NCBI GenBank assembly: GCA_026710155.1
Contig: JAPORQ010000026.1
Span: forward strand, 1-64,000
From: Paracoccaceae bacterium
GTDB taxonomy: Bacteria > Pseudomonadota > Alphaproteobacteria > Rhodobacterales > Rhodobacteraceae
Reading direction: 5' to 3'
DNA: 64,000 nt
Positions 62,155-64,000 of the stretch are shown here, piece after piece; position 1 is the stretch's first letter; the number at the start of each line of letters is the position of its first letter. The notes under the pieces are model-generated. The model had not been told where the DNA came from. It was given only the letters and a program-made list of their open reading frames with translations, and searched no databases. Made by a program: the position numbers and the translations under genes.

Positions 62155-62348
62155 GAAAAAAAGGAGGTTAACCGATTGCTTTTGTGGGCCGGAGTAAAAT
62201 TCAACATATTATTCGTTCCAAAAAACTTCAGGAATAATGGGAGGTAATTATAAACACTGTAGTGTATGTAATTTGCAATGGTTATCGCCATGAGTATGAA
62301 AAACAGCAATTGACCTTCATCATTGTATGGAAAAAATAATGGGCAATT
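62155..62348 (+). other. Gap with an orphan ribosome-binding site, possible truncated gene
   Basis: AAGGAGG at 62161-62167, just seven bases after the cobD stop, is followed by a frame of only about 23 codons beginning TTG. In cobalamin clusters another cob gene often follows here, so this may mark a gene lost by deletion or insertion. The remaining sequence leads to the next gene and has no clear feature. Confidence 0.25.
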
Positions 62349-63746
62349 ATGACTGATGCGCGAAATAAAATAACCCAGTTGACCTCAACTGGAGAGTCTG
62401 AAAAACTAGAATTCAAAAAAACAACCGGTGCAAAAAGGGAGGCTGCCAAGACAGTTTGTGCCATGCTCAACAAGAATGGAGGGCAATTGCTTTTTGGAGT
62501 CGCAGATAATGGTCAGGTACTCGGGCAACAAGTAAGCGCAAGTACAATCGAAAAGATAAGTGCAGAAATACAGCAGATAGAACCAAAGGCTTATCCTCTG
62601 ATTGAAAGGATTCAGATCTCAGAAAAAACCGAAGTGATTATGGTGCAGATAAATCATAGTCAATTGGCTCCTTACAGATATCGTGGTGTACCCTACATAC
62701 GTGTAGGAAATACAACACAAATCATGTCAAATGATGAGTATACCCGCATGCTTTTCGAACGAATGCATAGCGAACAGCGTTGGGAAAACCAACCTGCTGA
62801 AGGATGGACAGTTGATGATTTAGACTTTACAGAAATACGAAACACTGTAGCAGAAGCTGTTAGAATCGGTAGATTGAATGAACCCGAAAGAGGTGATGCT
62901 AAAGATTTATTACGTGGATTGGGGTTATTTAGAGACGGTGTACTTTTTCGAGCTGCAGCAGTGTTATTTGGAAAAAAGGAGCGACTCGAATTTGAGATGC
63001 CCCAATGCTTGTTGCGTATTGCACGATTTAAAGGGCTTGATCGGTCAGAGTTTTTGGATAATCGGCAATTCATTGGCAATGCGTTTTCACTTCTTTCCAG
63101 GGCTGTAACCTTTCTCAATGATACATTTCCCATCGCCAGCCGTTTTGAGTCAGGTAAATTGGAACGTATTGATGAACCCCTATATCCACCTTTGGCAACT
63201 AGGGAAGCACTAGCAAATGCGTTTTGTCATCGAGACTACTCGATTGGGGGTAGTTCTGTTGGTCTTGCGGTTTATGATGATCGGTTGGAAGTGACGTCAA
63301 CTGGCATACTTCACTTTGGACAGACTCCAGAAGATCTCTTTTTACCACACGAGTCACGGCCTTGGAATCCACTAATTGCACGTACGTTTTATATGCGAGG
63401 CATTATAGAGGAATGGGGCAGGGGAACAATTGAACTAGCTAACTTGGCAGTTGCAGCCGGCTTGCCTCACCCTGAGATAGAAGAACATGGAAACTGTGTA
63501 ACTGTCCGCTTTCGAAGGTACAGTAGCGAAATCGCACAAGGACATAAACAAGGATTGACGAATCAGCAAATAAAAATCTTACAACTCCTCAAATTCAAAG
63601 GTGCTTTACCACTTCGAGAAATTCATGCAACTCTGGGATTAAAGTTAAATAAGAGGGGATTAAGGGAGGATCTAAAGATTCTCAAGATTAAGGGACTGGT
63701 GGAATCAAGTGGAACTGGTAGAGGTTCACGGTGGCAACCACTTTAG
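62349..63746 (+). CDS. AlbA_2/Schlafen-type ATP-binding protein (RecG-like regulator family)
   Basis: The protein has 465 residues. The N-terminal AlbA_2 domain (about 10-130) has the pattern ESEKLEFKKTTGAKREAAKTVCAMLNKNGGQLLFGVADNGQVLGQQV and YRYRGVPYIRVGNTTQIMS. The middle region (about 250-375) is a HATPase_c_4 domain: PLATREALANAFCHRDYSIGG, with EALANAxxHRDY as the N-box, and RNPLIA-like PWNPLIARTFYMRGIIEEWGRGT. The C-terminal 70 residues resemble a winged helix (LREIHATLGLKLNKRGLREDLKILKIKGLVES). Such proteins are annotated as RecG-like helicases, but they have no helicase motifs. Roles as DNA-binding regulators or in toxin/defence loci are suggested. It lies next to a repeat at the window end, in line with a mobile setting. 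Confidence 0.85.
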   Translation: MTDARNKITQLTSTGESEKLEFKKTTGAKREAAKTVCAMLNKNGGQLLFGVADNGQVLGQQVSASTIEKISAEIQQIEPKAYPLIERIQISEKTEVIMVQINHSQLAPYRYRGVPYIRVGNTTQIMSNDEYTRMLFERMHSEQRWENQPAEGWTVDDLDFTEIRNTVAEAVRIGRLNEPERGDAKDLLRGLGLFRDGVLFRAAAVLFGKKERLEFEMPQCLLRIARFKGLDRSEFLDNRQFIGNAFSLLSRAVTFLNDTFPIASRFESGKLERIDEPLYPPLATREALANAFCHRDYSIGGSSVGLAVYDDRLEVTSTGILHFGQTPEDLFLPHESRPWNPLIARTFYMRGIIEEWGRGTIELANLAVAAGLPHPEIEEHGNCVTVRFRRYSSEIAQGHKQGLTNQQIKILQLLKFKGALPLREIHATLGLKLNKRGLREDLKILKIKGLVESSGTGRGSRWQPL

Positions 63747-63761
63747 GTGTTTAGCTTTAAC

Positions 63762-64000
63762 AATGGGCTGTCCCATTAACGGTTGAACTGTTCCATTCCC
63801 GCCAATCACCCGTGCGGCTGCGGTTAATGGCCTGTGCGATTGATAGCCATCCTGGTGGAATTACGCCTCATTCCGGTCAATTGGCCGTCCCATTCCTGCT
63901 AATGGGCTGTCCCATTAACGGTTGAACTGTTCCATTCCCGCCAATCACCCGTGCGGCTGCGGTTAATGGCCTGTGCGATTGATAGCCATCCTGGTGGAAT
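63762..64000. repeat. GC-rich tandem repeat, 139-bp unit, one full and one partial copy
   Basis: The sequence from 63762 recurs at 63901 with a period of 139 bases; the second copy is cut by the window end after 100 bases and is identical as far as seen. Within the unit a shorter degenerate motif (AATGG-C-TGTCCCATT-like, including the inverted repeat AATGGG-CTGT-CCCATT) appears about four times. It is richer in G+C than the adjacent gene. Multiple internal terminal repeats are known at the ends of IS21-type elements, which is one possible reading, but no transposase is in view. Confidence 0.7.

Noticed and set aside
63762..64000. CRISPR array
   Set aside because: The repeat is a direct 139-bp tandem unit without variable spacers of constant length and there are no cas genes nearby.

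Overview
The window looks like a chromosomal contig of an uncultured alphaproteobacterium. The evidence is gene order and protein character. The run secE-nusG-rplKAJL-rpoBC-rpsLG-fusA-tuf-S10-spc is continuous on one strand, secY is followed directly by adk, a soluble lytic transglycosylase and dapA lie just before smpB, and the RpoB, RpoC and EF-G sequences are of alphaproteobacterial type. By eye the G+C content is in the mid-40s per cent. It is lower in two gaps and in the island at 23.6-26.0 kb, and clearly higher at both extreme ends (1-190 and 63762-64000), which look like mobile-element or repeat edges. No rRNA, tRNA or CRISPR array was seen.

Region 1 (about 0.9-20.2 kb) is a catabolic block. 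A plus-strand operon encodes a Tat-exported sugar/polyol binding protein, two permeases, a double ATPase, a zinc alcohol dehydrogenase and a YjlB-type cupin. It is followed by a CoA-transferase, a thiamine-diphosphate enzyme and an enoyl-CoA hydratase. A minus-strand GMC oxidoreductase lies opposite a TetR-type regulator. A tightly overlapping minus-strand operon (acyl-CoA dehydrogenase, SDR, DUF993 aldolase-like protein, TIM-barrel isomerase) comes next, then a divergent aldo/keto reductase. Four copies of an inverted repeat close to GTAAC-N6-GTTAC lie upstream of four of these transcription units, including the regulator's own intergenic region. The whole block therefore looks like one TetR regulon for a polyol- or sugar-derived compound whose carbon passes through acyl-CoA intermediates. 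The substrate cannot be read from the sequence.

Region 2 (20.5-31.4 kb) holds housekeeping genes: slt, dapA, smpB, a mercaptopyruvate sulfurtransferase, an aromatic/aspartate aminotransferase, a queuosine-precursor transporter, a peroxiredoxin and GMP reductase. Between dapA and smpB sits an AT-rich insert with a Dam-type adenine methyltransferase and a PD-(D/E)XK-like protein, a candidate two-gene restriction-modification system, followed by 720 bp without a convincing gene.

Region 3 (31.5-61.0 kb, all minus strand) is the transcription/translation supercluster. The usual distal genes rpsM, rpsK, rpoA and rplQ are absent after adk. RpoB is about 1745 residues, because a roughly 110-residue beta-lobe module appears four times in tandem. 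RpoC (1513 residues) carries a duplicated module in its jaw insertion. A perfect 174-bp tandem duplication at the rplP/rpsC junction creates an in-frame mini-gene joining the L16 N-terminus to the S3 C-terminus.

Region 4 (61.2-64.0 kb) contains cobD/cbiB, an AlbA_2/Schlafen-type ATP-binding regulator and a GC-rich 139-bp tandem repeat running off the end.
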